Source of the DNA: Streptomyces albogriseolus
GTDB taxonomy: Bacteria; Actinomycetota; Actinomycetes; Streptomycetales; Streptomycetaceae
Length of the DNA: 64,000 bases
Assembly (NCBI GenBank): GCA_014650475.1
Contig: BMVA01000007.1
Span: 301,764-365,763, forward strand
Direction: 5' to 3'
The translations under genes were made by a program, and so were the position numbers. The notes under the pieces were generated by a model. The model did no database searches and was not told the DNA's origin. It saw only the letters and a list, made by a program, of their open reading frames with translations. Of this stretch, positions 41,783 through 50,187 are shown piece by piece. Numbering within the stretch: position 1 is the first letter of the stretch; every line of letters starts with the position of its first letter.

Positions 41783-43006
41783 ATGCCCTCCGACACCAAC
41801 ACCCCCGAATTCACGCCCGGTTACCGCGCGCTGCTCCGCAACCGCGAGTTCGCCGGCCTGTACGCCGGTTTCACGCTGACGGTCGGCGCGAGCACCCTCT
41901 CCGGCTTCGCGCTCGGCACGCTCGTCGACCGGTCGACCGGCTCCCCGTTCCTCACCGCCGTGAGCATGTACGGCGCGACCTTCGCGACCGTGCTCGGCGC
42001 GACCACGCTGATGTCGGTCGCGGACGGCAGCCGCCCGCGCCGCACCCTGGTCGCGCTCCAGTGCGTCGCCCTCGCGGGCGCCTGCGCGCAGGCGGCCCCC
42101 GGCATGCCGCTCGCCGCCCGCTTCGCCCTGCTCCTCCTGCTCGGCTTCTTCCAGTCCCTCAACACCGGGACCCGCATGGGCCTGCTCGCCGAGGTGGTGC
42201 CCGCCTCCGCGTACGTCCCGGCCCGGTCGCTGATGAACATCACCGCGGGCGGCACCTCCGTCCTCGGTTTCGCCCTCGGCGCGGTGCTGCTGCGCCATCT
42301 CACCCCGCAAGGACTGTTCCTCGCGGCGGCCGGACTGACGGCGGCCGCTCTCGCCGTGACGGCGGCGACCGTACGGGAACGCTCCATCCGCCCGCCCCGC
42401 CGCCCCGGCCTGCGCGAGACGTGGGCGACGAACGCGGCGCTCCTGTCCCGCTCCGGCCCGCGCGCCCTGCTGCTCAACCTGTGGGTTCCCAACGGCCTGA
42501 TCGTCGGCTGCGAGGCCCTGTTCATCCCGTACGCCCAGGAGGACGCCGGCCTCCTGCTGGCCGCCGCGTCCGGGGGGATGCTCCTCGGCGACCTGACCGT
42601 CGGCCGGCTGCTCTCCGCCGCGTGGCGGCGCCGCTGCGCGTTCCCGCTGCGGCTGCTGCTCGCCGTGCCGTACCTCCTCTTCGCCCTGCACCCGCCGACG
42701 GCCCTGGCGGCGGTCGCGGTGTTCCTGGCGAGCGCGGGCTTCGCGGCCACGCTCCCCCTCCAGGAACGGCTGCTCGCCCTCACGCCCGAGCAGGTGCGCG
42801 GCCAGGTGCAGGGCGTGGAGTCGGCGGGCCGGATGACCTGGCAGGGCATCGGCGCGGCGGTCGCGGGCGCCACGGCCCAGCTCCTCTCCCCCGCCACGAC
42901 GATGACCGTCCTGGCCGCGCTCTCCGTCGCCGTCACGGTCCTCTCCCGCCCGTACGTGGACCGCCCGCGTGCCCTGCCCACCGCACCACGGTCACCGCGA
43001 CGGTGA
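41783..43006 (+). CDS. MFS transporter
   Basis: A 407-aa protein with about 12 hydrophobic helices. Examples are NREFAGLYAGFTLTVGASTLSGFALG near the N-terminus, VALQCVALAGACAQ and RFALLLLLGFFQSLNTGTRMGLL. A C-terminal half follows an Arg-rich loop (VRERSIRPPRRPG). It is probably a drug or metabolite exporter; the substrate is unknown. ATG 41783 lies directly after a terminator-like hairpin. An in-frame ATG at 41726 would add 19 residues (MIPRSAFGAPRQ...) encoded by the hairpin itself. That extension is not typical of an MFS N-terminus and may be a leader. It is followed by a DUF4232 gene. Confidence 0.87.
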   Translation: MPSDTNTPEFTPGYRALLRNREFAGLYAGFTLTVGASTLSGFALGTLVDRSTGSPFLTAVSMYGATFATVLGATTLMSVADGSRPRRTLVALQCVALAGACAQAAPGMPLAARFALLLLLGFFQSLNTGTRMGLLAEVVPASAYVPARSLMNITAGGTSVLGFALGAVLLRHLTPQGLFLAAAGLTAAALAVTAATVRERSIRPPRRPGLRETWATNAALLSRSGPRALLLNLWVPNGLIVGCEALFIPYAQEDAGLLLAAASGGMLLGDLTVGRLLSAAWRRRCAFPLRLLLAVPYLLFALHPPTALAAVAVFLASAGFAATLPLQERLLALTPEQVRGQVQGVESAGRMTWQGIGAAVAGATAQLLSPATTMTVLAALSVAVTVLSRPYVDRPRALPTAPRSPRR

Positions 43007-43132
43007 CCGGGCGACAGATGTGTACCCGGCCGGTAACAACACGGGCGGGCGAGGGTTCGCCAAGAGGCGTGAGCCGCAGACTCACCCCGACTGCACCGCT
43101 CCCACGTAGCGGTCCGACCACGGGGAGACATC

Positions 43133-43792
43133 ATGAACACGACCATCCGCAGCACCCGCAGAGCCCGGCACGGCCTGCGCTCGTACGCCGTCGGGGCGGC
43201 GGCCGCCGCCGCCCTGCTGGCGACCACGGCATGCGAGCCCGGCGAGGCTGACGTCGCGGTCGCGCCCTCGACCCCGCCCGCCGCGTCCGGCCCGGCGGCG
43301 TCGGCAGCGCCCGGTGACGGTGACAACGGCGACGCGGACGACTCCGGCAGCGTCGCCCTCTGCACCCACCAGGACCTTTCCTTCTCCGCCACGCGCTACG
43401 ACGCTCCGGGCGAGCAGCTGCGCCACATCATGGTCGTCGCCGTCAACACGGGCGGCACGACGTGCGAGGTGCAGAACGCACCCGAGATCACGCTCGGCGA
43501 CGCGCAGGGCCCGGCCCCGGTCATGGAGGGCACGGAGCCCGGCGAGCCCTTCGCCCTCGCCCCCGGCGAGAAGGCGTACGCCGGTGTGCTCGCGACCGGC
43601 GGCCACCGGGACACCTACGAGGTGACGTTCATGAACCTCACCCTCGGCAGCCCGGGCGGCGAGGCCGAGGCGGAGGAGCCGGTCGAGCTGGAGATGCCGA
43701 CCGAGGGGTCCTTCCAGGCTGACGACGGCCAGCGCGTCACCGGCTGGCAGCCCACGGAGGGCCTCGCCATGCGCCCGGTCACCCTGTCCTGA
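43133..43792 (+). CDS. DUF4232 lipoprotein (second copy)
   Basis: A 219-aa secreted lipoprotein with a long signal peptide and Cys34 in the lipobox TTAC. An Ala/Pro/Asp linker leads to the DUF4232 domain: VALCTHQDLSFSATRY, HIMVVAVNTGGTTCEVQNAPEITL and LAPGEKAYAGVLATGG. The conserved Cys pair should form a disulfide outside the cell. ATG 43133 has GGGGAG upstream. Function unknown. Confidence 0.83.
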   Translation: MNTTIRSTRRARHGLRSYAVGAAAAAALLATTACEPGEADVAVAPSTPPAASGPAASAAPGDGDNGDADDSGSVALCTHQDLSFSATRYDAPGEQLRHIMVVAVNTGGTTCEVQNAPEITLGDAQGPAPVMEGTEPGEPFALAPGEKAYAGVLATGGHRDTYEVTFMNLTLGSPGGEAEAEEPVELEMPTEGSFQADDGQRVTGWQPTEGLAMRPVTLS

Positions 43793-43974
43793 CGGACCTC
43801 GACGTCACCGGCCGCCCACGACCGACTGCGCCGACTGCGCGCCGGACAGGGGCCTCACCCGCCCGGGCGAGGCCCCGTCCCTCACCCGCCCGGCTGAACG
43901 GCGCATGCACACCCTCGAGCCCACACCTAGCGTGACATGCGGAAACTCTCCGTACTCACCCCCCGGAGCTCTGT

Positions 43975-45774
43975 GTGCAAAAGCCTCCGATACATCCCCC
44001 GAAAGTGTCACGCCGGCGACGCATGGCCGTGACGGCCGTCAGCGGCCTCGCGGCCGGCTGCACGGTCCTGTGCCCCGCGACCACGGCCCTCGCCCAGCCG
44101 CTCGCGCCGGCCGCCGCCCCGGCGCCCACCGCACCGACCGCTCCGCCGCCGGCCGAGGACGCGGCCAACGACGGCGAGAAGGACGTCCGCACCGTCACCG
44201 ACGGCGACACGCTCTGGTCCATGGCGGAGGAGATCTACGGATCCGGCGCCAAGTGGCCCGACCTCTACCGCGCCAACCAGGACGGCATCGCCAAGGCCGC
44301 CCGGGCCCATGGCTTCCCCTCGGACGGCAACGGCCACCGCATCTTCGCCGGGACGGCCGTCCACGCCCCCGCCTCCCCGACGGCGCGCGCCGCCACCCCG
44401 GGCCGGGCCGACCCGCACGTCGCGCGGTTCCAGCGCCAGGTGGCCCGGTCCGGCTACGTGTCCCAGTCGGGCTCCGAGGCCGTGTTCGACATGAGTCGCA
44501 GGTACTGCGAGGGCGCCCTGTTCAGCGGCATGTGGCCCAACCCCCAGTCGCCCTACATCGTCACCAACCTGCCCGAGGTACCGGGACAGACGGCCAACAC
44601 CAACCCGCCCGTCACCTGGCGTATGCGCGAGGACGAGGCCGTCGTCCTGATCGGGACGACACCGCCGCCGGAGGCCTACTTCTCCTTCGACCTCAGCATG
44701 GTGAGGGGGTCCCTGCACACCGGCCCGGTGCTGTGGCCCTCGGTCGGCGACCCGGTCAACAGGGGCACCGTGAAGACGGCCGGGTCCACCCCCTTCGGGC
44801 AGCCGTTCGCGCTCGTGATCACCGGGCACGAGCGCACGCGGGCCGAGGTGCACGAGATGCTGGCGGCCTCCGGGCTCTCCGGCGCGATCAACGACGCGAC
44901 CGTTCCCCCGGCCATGTTCCGCCTGGGCCTCGGCGAGGACGCCGACCAGTTCCTGCTGGGCATCCGCACGGCCGCGCCCGAACCCGGCTTCGAGAAGGCG
45001 CTCGACGACTACCGCGCCGCGCCCCCGCTCCAGATCCTGCGGGTACGCCCGAAGGGCGCCTCGGCCGACCAGACGAAGCCGGTGTACGCGCCCGCCCCGC
45101 TGCCCGTGCCCCGGCTGCGCGTCGCCGGGACCGGGGCCACCGAGCTCGACCTCAACCCCTCGCTGCGGAAGCTGCGGCAGCGCATCATCGACGCCCACCC
45201 GGGCTTCGAGGCACGCGACGTGGCGCTGGAGCGCGGCTTCGAGCAGTCGTACCCGGGACTGCAGTCCAACAAGGTGATCGATCCCCCCACCCCCGGCATC
45301 GGCGCCCTGTCCAACGACGCCGACGACCCGCTGAGCCCGAGCTTCAGCCTCCCGGACGGCTCCTTCGTCGTCGCCTACGGCGCCAACCACGTGGCCACCC
45401 GGCAAGCGAGCTACTCCAGCATCTCGCTCTACGCCGACGAGGAGGCCGCCGTCTCGGTGACCGCCAAGAACCACCGCGACCTGCGGGGCACCGCCCGTGA
45501 CTACCTCCCCGACAGCCCGGACGCGGACCAGCTCTACGCCTGGACCTTCAGCCGGGCCGGCGACGCCGGACCGACCGGCCCCCACGTCACCGAACTCCCG
45601 CCCGCCGGAACCGACTTCTGCGCCCAGTTCGGCGCCGACCGGCCCGTCGACATGAGCCGCATGCAGGCGGTGGCACGCGCCTACATGCAGCCCGAGACCC
45701 TCACCCACCCGGCCCTGTCCTCGCTCCTCCTGGACCGCCTGCTGGTCTTCACCCCGAAGTCGACGTCCAAGTAG
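43975..45774 (+). CDS. Secreted LysM protein with large uncharacterised C-terminal domain
   Basis: A 599-aa exported protein. A Tat/Sec-like signal (SRRRR, then a hydrophobic core ending in ALAQP) covers about residues 1-42. After an Ala/Pro linker, a LysM domain lies at about 72-115 (VTDGDTLWSMAEEIYG ... KWPDLYRANQD), which would bind peptidoglycan or chitin-like glycans. The remaining 480 residues include WRMREDEAVVLIGTTPPPEAYFSFDLSM, RLGLGEDADQFLLGIRTAAPEPGFE and ELDLNPSLRKLRQRII, and I do not recognise the fold. No obvious catalytic motif is present. GTG 43975 has GGAG upstream. It is unlinked to a recognisable operon. Confidence 0.75.
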   Translation: MQKPPIHPPKVSRRRRMAVTAVSGLAAGCTVLCPATTALAQPLAPAAAPAPTAPTAPPPAEDAANDGEKDVRTVTDGDTLWSMAEEIYGSGAKWPDLYRANQDGIAKAARAHGFPSDGNGHRIFAGTAVHAPASPTARAATPGRADPHVARFQRQVARSGYVSQSGSEAVFDMSRRYCEGALFSGMWPNPQSPYIVTNLPEVPGQTANTNPPVTWRMREDEAVVLIGTTPPPEAYFSFDLSMVRGSLHTGPVLWPSVGDPVNRGTVKTAGSTPFGQPFALVITGHERTRAEVHEMLAASGLSGAINDATVPPAMFRLGLGEDADQFLLGIRTAAPEPGFEKALDDYRAAPPLQILRVRPKGASADQTKPVYAPAPLPVPRLRVAGTGATELDLNPSLRKLRQRIIDAHPGFEARDVALERGFEQSYPGLQSNKVIDPPTPGIGALSNDADDPLSPSFSLPDGSFVVAYGANHVATRQASYSSISLYADEEAAVSVTAKNHRDLRGTARDYLPDSPDADQLYAWTFSRAGDAGPTGPHVTELPPAGTDFCAQFGADRPVDMSRMQAVARAYMQPETLTHPALSSLLLDRLLVFTPKSTSK

Positions 45775-46090
45775 GACGCATCCCGAGGTACGGAGCCGTC
45801 GGCGAGGAACGACAAGGCGGAGCGCCCCGAGAGCCGCTCCGTCTCGTCGGACCGACCGGACGGCCCGCAGCCCCGCCCGCCGACCCACCGGAGCCCGGCC
45901 ACCCGGCCTCGGCGCACCGCCGTGCGTGCCGGGCACGGCACGGATGTCACCGCGCATACCTCCGTCTGTAACAGGCGTGTCCGGACGCGTCGTCGAGCGA
46001 AACGGCGAGCGGGCGGGACGGCTCTTGTGGAGCGCGACGGCCGCCCTGACGGCCCGTCACACGAACTCCATCGACACCGAGGAAGACACC
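45775..46090. other. Intergenic region, LysM gene / DUF4232 gene
   Basis: 316 bp without a convincing gene. A weak hairpin (CGGAGCG ... CGCTCCG, around 45820-45845) may terminate the LysM transcript. The promoter of the DUF4232 gene is expected toward the right end, where GAGGAAGA precedes the ATG. Nothing else was recognised. Confidence 0.4.
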
Positions 46091-46717
46091 ATGCGCGTCA
46101 CCAAGCTCACCATCGCCGCCCTGGCCGCCGTCGCGGGCCTCTCGCTCACCGCCTGCCAGAACGAGGACATCGCCGCCGACCCCAAGCCGGCCACCTCGGC
46201 CCCCGCCGCGAACGGCGACGCGGGCCAGGAACAGGGCCAGGAGCAGGGTCAGCAGGACGGCACGGTCGCCGGAACCGGGACCAACGAGGACGGCAAGACC
46301 GCCCCGTGCCGCACCGACGAACTGGACGTCACGGCGACGGACGCCACCATCGACGGCGACACCGACGGCACCGTCGCGGTGACGTTCACCAACGGCGGCG
46401 GCCGGGACTGCGCGCTCTCGGGCTACGCGGGCGTCGACCTGAAGACCAGCGCGGGCTCGCTCTCCGCCGAGCGCACCGGCGAGGAGTCCCCCTCGGTCGT
46501 CCTCAAGGACGGCGAGAAGGTGTCCTTCGCCGTCGTCTACCCGGTCAACGACTCCGGCGGCTCCGGCGTCCGCATCACGGGCCTGGTCGTCACCCCGCCG
46601 GACGAGACCAAGTCCGTCACCCTCGACTGGCCGGGCGCCGGCTCCCTCCCCGTCACGGACGGCTCCGGCACCCCGGTGAAGGTCGGCCCGATCGGCAGCG
46701 CGGGGCAGGGCGGCTGA
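46091..46717 (+). CDS. DUF4232 lipoprotein (third copy)
   Basis: A 208-aa lipoprotein with lipobox LTAC at Cys22 and a Gln/Glu/Gly-rich linker (about residues 45-65, EQGQ repeats). A DUF4232 domain follows, with APCRTDELDVTATDA, VTFTNGGGRDCALSGYAGVDL and a C-terminal VKVGPIGSAGQGG. Sequence similarity to the copies at 36.1 and 43.1 kb is mainly in motif spacing, so these are old paralogues. ATG 46091 has GAGGAAGA upstream. A strong inverted repeat follows 79 bp after the stop. Confidence 0.83.
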   Translation: MRVTKLTIAALAAVAGLSLTACQNEDIAADPKPATSAPAANGDAGQEQGQEQGQQDGTVAGTGTNEDGKTAPCRTDELDVTATDATIDGDTDGTVAVTFTNGGGRDCALSGYAGVDLKTSAGSLSAERTGEESPSVVLKDGEKVSFAVVYPVNDSGGSGVRITGLVVTPPDETKSVTLDWPGAGSLPVTDGSGTPVKVGPIGSAGQGG

Positions 46718-46795
46718 ACGGCCCGGCCGCCGTCCGGCGCGTGAGGGAGCCCGTCCTTCCTGCCCTACGCCTCCCGGCGCTGACGCGCCCCTGCC

Positions 46796-46836
46796 CGAAA
46801 GCGTGAGCACTTCAGCGAAAAGTGTTCACGCTTTCG
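46796..46836. promoter_or_regulatory. 17-bp inverted repeat upstream of the nucleotidyltransferase
   Basis: CGAAAGCGTGAGCACTT and AAGTGTTCACGCTTTCG pair over 17 positions with one G/T mismatch around loop CAGCGAA. It lies 18-59 bp before the GTG at 46855 and 79 bp after the previous stop. No T tract follows. It could be an operator dyad or a terminator. Confidence 0.6.
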
Positions 46837-46854
46837 TCGTGGTAGACATGCACG

Positions 46855-47457
46855 GTGATCGGCCGCCTTCCGTTGGACGAGCAACTCGGCGCCTTCATCA
46901 GCACGTTGTCTCGCAACGAGACTCTGCTGGAGGTGCTCGACCGGACCACGGCGATGAATCTGCCCAGCTGGTACCTGACGGCGGGCTGTCTCTTCCAGAC
47001 CGTGTGGAACGTCGTCACGGGCAGACCTCCCACCGAGGGGATCAAGGACTACGACGTCTTCTACTTCGACGACCGCGACCTGTCCTGGGAGGCGGAGGAC
47101 CAGGTGATCCGCGCCGCGGCGGCGACCTTCGCGGACCTCCCCGCCCAGGTGGAGATCCGCAACGAGGCCCGCGTACATCTCTGGTACGAGCAGAAGTTCG
47201 GCGTCCCCTGCGCCCCGTACACCTCCACCGAGGCGGCGATCGACAGCTTCGCCGCGACGACCTGCTGTCTGGGCGTCCGCCTGGAGCCCGACGGCCGGTG
47301 GCGGGTGTACGCACCGCACGGCCTGTCCGACGTGTTCGGGCTCGTCGTACGGCCGAACCCCGTGCTCGCGCCGCGCGCGGTGTACGAGGCCAAGACCGAG
47401 CGCTGGCGCCGGCAGTGGCCGGAGCTGACCGTGCTGGAGTGGCCCGTCGCCACGTGA
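46855..47457 (+). CDS. Nucleotidyltransferase family protein (PF06042-like)
   Basis: A 200-aa soluble protein of the DUF925/PF06042 type. LPSWYLTAGCLFQTVWNVVTGRPPTEGIKDYDVFYFDDRDLSWEAED carries the Gly and DxD-type metal-binding acids of a polymerase-beta-like nucleotidyltransferase; the family lacks a known substrate. Later segments include EIRNEARVHLWYEQKFG and YTSTEAAIDSF. GTG 46855 has no clear ribosome-binding site and may be leaderless. A 17-bp inverted repeat lies just upstream. The gene converges with the haem operon. Confidence 0.8.
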   Translation: MIGRLPLDEQLGAFISTLSRNETLLEVLDRTTAMNLPSWYLTAGCLFQTVWNVVTGRPPTEGIKDYDVFYFDDRDLSWEAEDQVIRAAAATFADLPAQVEIRNEARVHLWYEQKFGVPCAPYTSTEAAIDSFAATTCCLGVRLEPDGRWRVYAPHGLSDVFGLVVRPNPVLAPRAVYEAKTERWRRQWPELTVLEWPVAT

Positions 47458-47470
47458 CGACCGGGACACA

Positions 47471-47508
47471 CGACGGCGGGGCGTGCCCTGGGGCACGCCC
47501 CGCCGTCG
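47471..47508. terminator. Bidirectional terminator, nucleotidyltransferase / haem operon
   Basis: Perfect 18-bp arms CGACGGCGGGGCGTGCCC and its complement flank a 2-nt gap (TG), between two convergent stops. The stem is very stable. Confidence 0.9.
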
Positions 47509-47524
47509 AGAACCGCACGTCACC

Positions 47525-49231
47525 TCACGTAGTCGAGCGACGCCTCCGCGCCCCCGGCCGCCGCTCGCTCGGCCGGGTGACCGGGTCGCCCGCCTCCAGC
47601 GCCGCCAGCCGGCGCCGCGCGCCGAAGTCGGCGAGGGCCTCAGCCAGCTTGTGGACCGACGGCTCGGGAGCCATCACGTCCACCCGCAGCCCGTGCTCCT
47701 CGGCCGTCTTCGCCGTGGCCGGGCCGATACACGCGATCACCGTCACGTTGTGCGGCTTGCCCGCGATGCCGACCAGGTTCCGGACCGTCGACGACGAGGT
47801 GAACAGCACCGCGTCGAAGCCGCCGCCCTTGATCGCCTCGCGGGTCTCCGCCGGCGGCGGCGAGGCGCGCACGGTGCGGTACGCCGTGACGTCGTCGACC
47901 TCCCAGCCCAGCTCGATGAGCCCCGCGACCAGCGTCTCCGTGGCGATGTCGGCGCGCGGCAGGAAGACGCGGTCGATCGGGTCGAAGACCGGGTCGTACG
48001 GCGGCCAGTCCTCCAGCAGACCGGCGGCCGACTGCTCGCCGCTCGGCACCAGGTCCGGCTTCACGCCGAAGGCGATCAGCGCCTTCGCGGTCTGCTCGCC
48101 CACCGCCGCGACCTTGATCCCGGCGAAGGCGCGGGCGTCGAGCCCGTACTCCTCGAACTTCTCGCGGACCGCCTTGACCGCGTTGACCGACGTGAAGGCG
48201 ATCCACTCGTAGCGGCCGGTGACCAGGCCCTTGACGGCACGTTCCATCTGCTGGGGCGTACGCGGCGGCTCGACCGCGATGGTCGGCACCTCGTGCGGCA
48301 CGGCCCCGTAGGACCGCAGCTGGTCGGAGAGCGACGCCGCCTGCTCCTTCGTCCGCGGCACGAGCACCTTCCAGCCGAACAGCGGCTTGGACTCGAACCA
48401 CGCCAGCCGGTCGCGCTGGGCGGCGGCGGAACGCTCGCCGACCACGGCTATCACGGGCCGCGCGCCCTCCGGGGAGGGCAGCACCTTCGCCTGCTTCAGC
48501 GTCTGCGCGATCGTGCCGAGCGTCGCCGTCCAGGTGCGCTGGCGGGTCGTGGTGCCCGCGACGGTCACCGTCAGGGGGGTGTCGGGCTTACGTCCGGCGG
48601 ACACCAGTTCGCCCGCGGCGGCGGCCACCGAGTCCAGCGTGGTGGACACGACCACCGTGCCGTCGGAGGCGCCGACCTCCGTCCAGCACCGGTCGGACGC
48701 CGTGCGCGCGTCGACGAACCGCACGTCGGTGCCCTGGGCGTCACGCAGCGGCACACCGGCGTACGCGGGCACGCCGACCGCGGTGGCGACACCGGGCACG
48801 ACCTCGAACGGCACGCCGGCCGACGCGCACGCCAGCATCTCCTCGGCGGCGTAGGCGTCAAGACCGGGGTCGCCGGACACCGCACGGACGACCCGCTTGC
48901 CGCCCCGCGCGGCCTCCATGACAAGATGTGCGGCATCCCTATTCGCGGGGACAGCGGCGGTTGTTGACGCGCCGTCAACGACCGTCAGCTGGGGCGTGCC
49001 CGTGCCCGGCGTGGACGACGCAGACGTGTCCGTGTCCGTGTGCACCTCGGCGACGCCCTGCCTGGCGTGCGTCCGTACGACATCGAGCACGTCGTGCTCG
49101 GCGACGAGGACGTCCGCGTTCGCCAGGGCCTCCACGGCGCGCAGGGTCAGCAGTCCCGGATCCCCGGGTCCGGCACCGAGGAAGGTGACGTGCCCTTGTT
49201 CCGGAGGGGCGGGAAGAGTGGTGGGGCTCAA
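47525..49231 (-). CDS. hemD: Fused uroporphyrinogen-III C-methyltransferase / uroporphyrinogen-III synthase
   Basis: A 568-aa bifunctional protein. Residues about 14-255 form the SUMT (CobA) domain: VTFLGAGPGDPGLLTLRAVEAL, VPFEVVPGVATAVGVPAYAGVPL and later TLTVTVAGTTTRQRTW-type strands. Residues about 275-540 form the HemD domain, seen in GWKVLVPRTKEQAASLSDQL, IAFTSVNAVKAVREKFEEYG and AVLFTSSSTVRNLVG. It cyclises hydroxymethylbilane to uroporphyrinogen III and methylates it toward sirohaem or cobalamin. It is the last gene of the rex-hemA-hemC unit, overlapping hemC by 4 bp. The fusion is normal for Streptomyces. Confidence 0.94.
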   Translation of the reverse strand: MSPTTLPAPPEQGHVTFLGAGPGDPGLLTLRAVEALANADVLVAEHDVLDVVRTHARQGVAEVHTDTDTSASSTPGTGTPQLTVVDGASTTAAVPANRDAAHLVMEAARGGKRVVRAVSGDPGLDAYAAEEMLACASAGVPFEVVPGVATAVGVPAYAGVPLRDAQGTDVRFVDARTASDRCWTEVGASDGTVVVSTTLDSVAAAAGELVSAGRKPDTPLTVTVAGTTTRQRTWTATLGTIAQTLKQAKVLPSPEGARPVIAVVGERSAAAQRDRLAWFESKPLFGWKVLVPRTKEQAASLSDQLRSYGAVPHEVPTIAVEPPRTPQQMERAVKGLVTGRYEWIAFTSVNAVKAVREKFEEYGLDARAFAGIKVAAVGEQTAKALIAFGVKPDLVPSGEQSAAGLLEDWPPYDPVFDPIDRVFLPRADIATETLVAGLIELGWEVDDVTAYRTVRASPPPAETREAIKGGGFDAVLFTSSSTVRNLVGIAGKPHNVTVIACIGPATAKTAEEHGLRVDVMAPEPSVHKLAEALADFGARRRLAALEAGDPVTRPSERRPGARRRRSTT

Positions 49232-50187
49232 AGTGCTCGCTCCCCCATCAGACCGGCCGCGCCCTGCGCCAGCATCTCGGTGGCGAGTTCGCGACCGAGC
49301 GCCGTCGCCGCCTCGTGCGTCTCGGGCACGGGACCGGTGGTGGACAGCTGCACCAGCGTGGAACCGTCGGTCGTGCCGACGACGCCCCGCAGGCGCATTT
49401 CCTTGACAGTCTGCCCGTCGGTCAGAAGGTCGGCGAGCGCCCCCACGGGTGCGCTGCAGCCGGCCTCCAGGGCGGCGAGCAGTGACCGCTCGGCCGTCAC
49501 GGCGGCCCGCGTGAGCGGGTCGTCGAGCTGGGCGAGCGCGGCGATGAGCTCCGCGTTGTCCGCGGTGGTCTCGACCGCCAGTGCCCCCTGGCCGGGGGCG
49601 GGCAGAACCGTGTCGACCGACAGGAAGTCGGTCACCTCGTCGCTGCGGCCGACCCGGTTGAGCCCGGCGGCCGCCAGCACCACCGCGTCCAGGTCGCCCT
49701 TGGTGACGTACCCGATGCGGGTGTCGACGTTGCCCCGGATCGGGACCGTCTCGATGTCCATGCCGTGGCTGCGCGCGTACGCGTTCAGCTGCGCCATGCG
49801 GCGCGGCGAACCGGTACCGATGCGCGCCCCGCGCGGCAGGTCGGTGAGCTTCAGCGCGTCCCGCGCGATGATCACGTCCCGCGGGTCCTCGCGCTCGGGG
49901 ATCGCCGCCACGACCAGCTCGTCGGGCTGCGTGGTCGGCAGGTCCTTCAGGGAGTGCACCGCGAAGTCCACCTCGCCGCGCGCCAGCGCCTCCCGCAGCG
50001 CGGCGACGAAGACGCCCGTGCCGCCGATCTGCGCGAGGTGCTCACGCGAGACGTCGCCGTACGTGGTGATCTCGACGAGCTCGACGGGCCGTCCGGTCAC
50101 CTGGCTCACGGCATCCGCCACCTGCCCGGACTGGGCCATGGCGAGCTTGCTCCGCCTGGTCCCCAGCCTCAGTGCCTTCTCAGTCAT
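49228..50187 (-). CDS. hemC: Hydroxymethylbilane synthase (porphobilinogen deaminase)
   Basis: A 319-aa enzyme that polymerises four porphobilinogens. Signatures are LRLGTRRSKLAMAQSGQVADAV, EVDFAVHSLKDLPT, RIGTGSPRRMAQLNA and, for the dipyrromethane cofactor, the Cys in LEAGCSAPVGA. The start overlaps the hemA stop by 4 bp, so it is translationally coupled. Full family length. Confidence 0.96.
   Translation of the reverse strand: MTEKALRLGTRRSKLAMAQSGQVADAVSQVTGRPVELVEITTYGDVSREHLAQIGGTGVFVAALREALARGEVDFAVHSLKDLPTTQPDELVVAAIPEREDPRDVIIARDALKLTDLPRGARIGTGSPRRMAQLNAYARSHGMDIETVPIRGNVDTRIGYVTKGDLDAVVLAAAGLNRVGRSDEVTDFLSVDTVLPAPGQGALAVETTADNAELIAALAQLDDPLTRAAVTAERSLLAALEAGCSAPVGALADLLTDGQTVKEMRLRGVVGTTDGSTLVQLSTTGPVPETHEAATALGRELATEMLAQGAAGLMGERAL

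Noticed and set aside
40189-43251. Plus-strand open frame of about 1,000 codons crossing two genes
   Set aside because: It is an alternate frame over the MocR and MFS genes with Arg/Pro-rich low-complexity translation and no domain.
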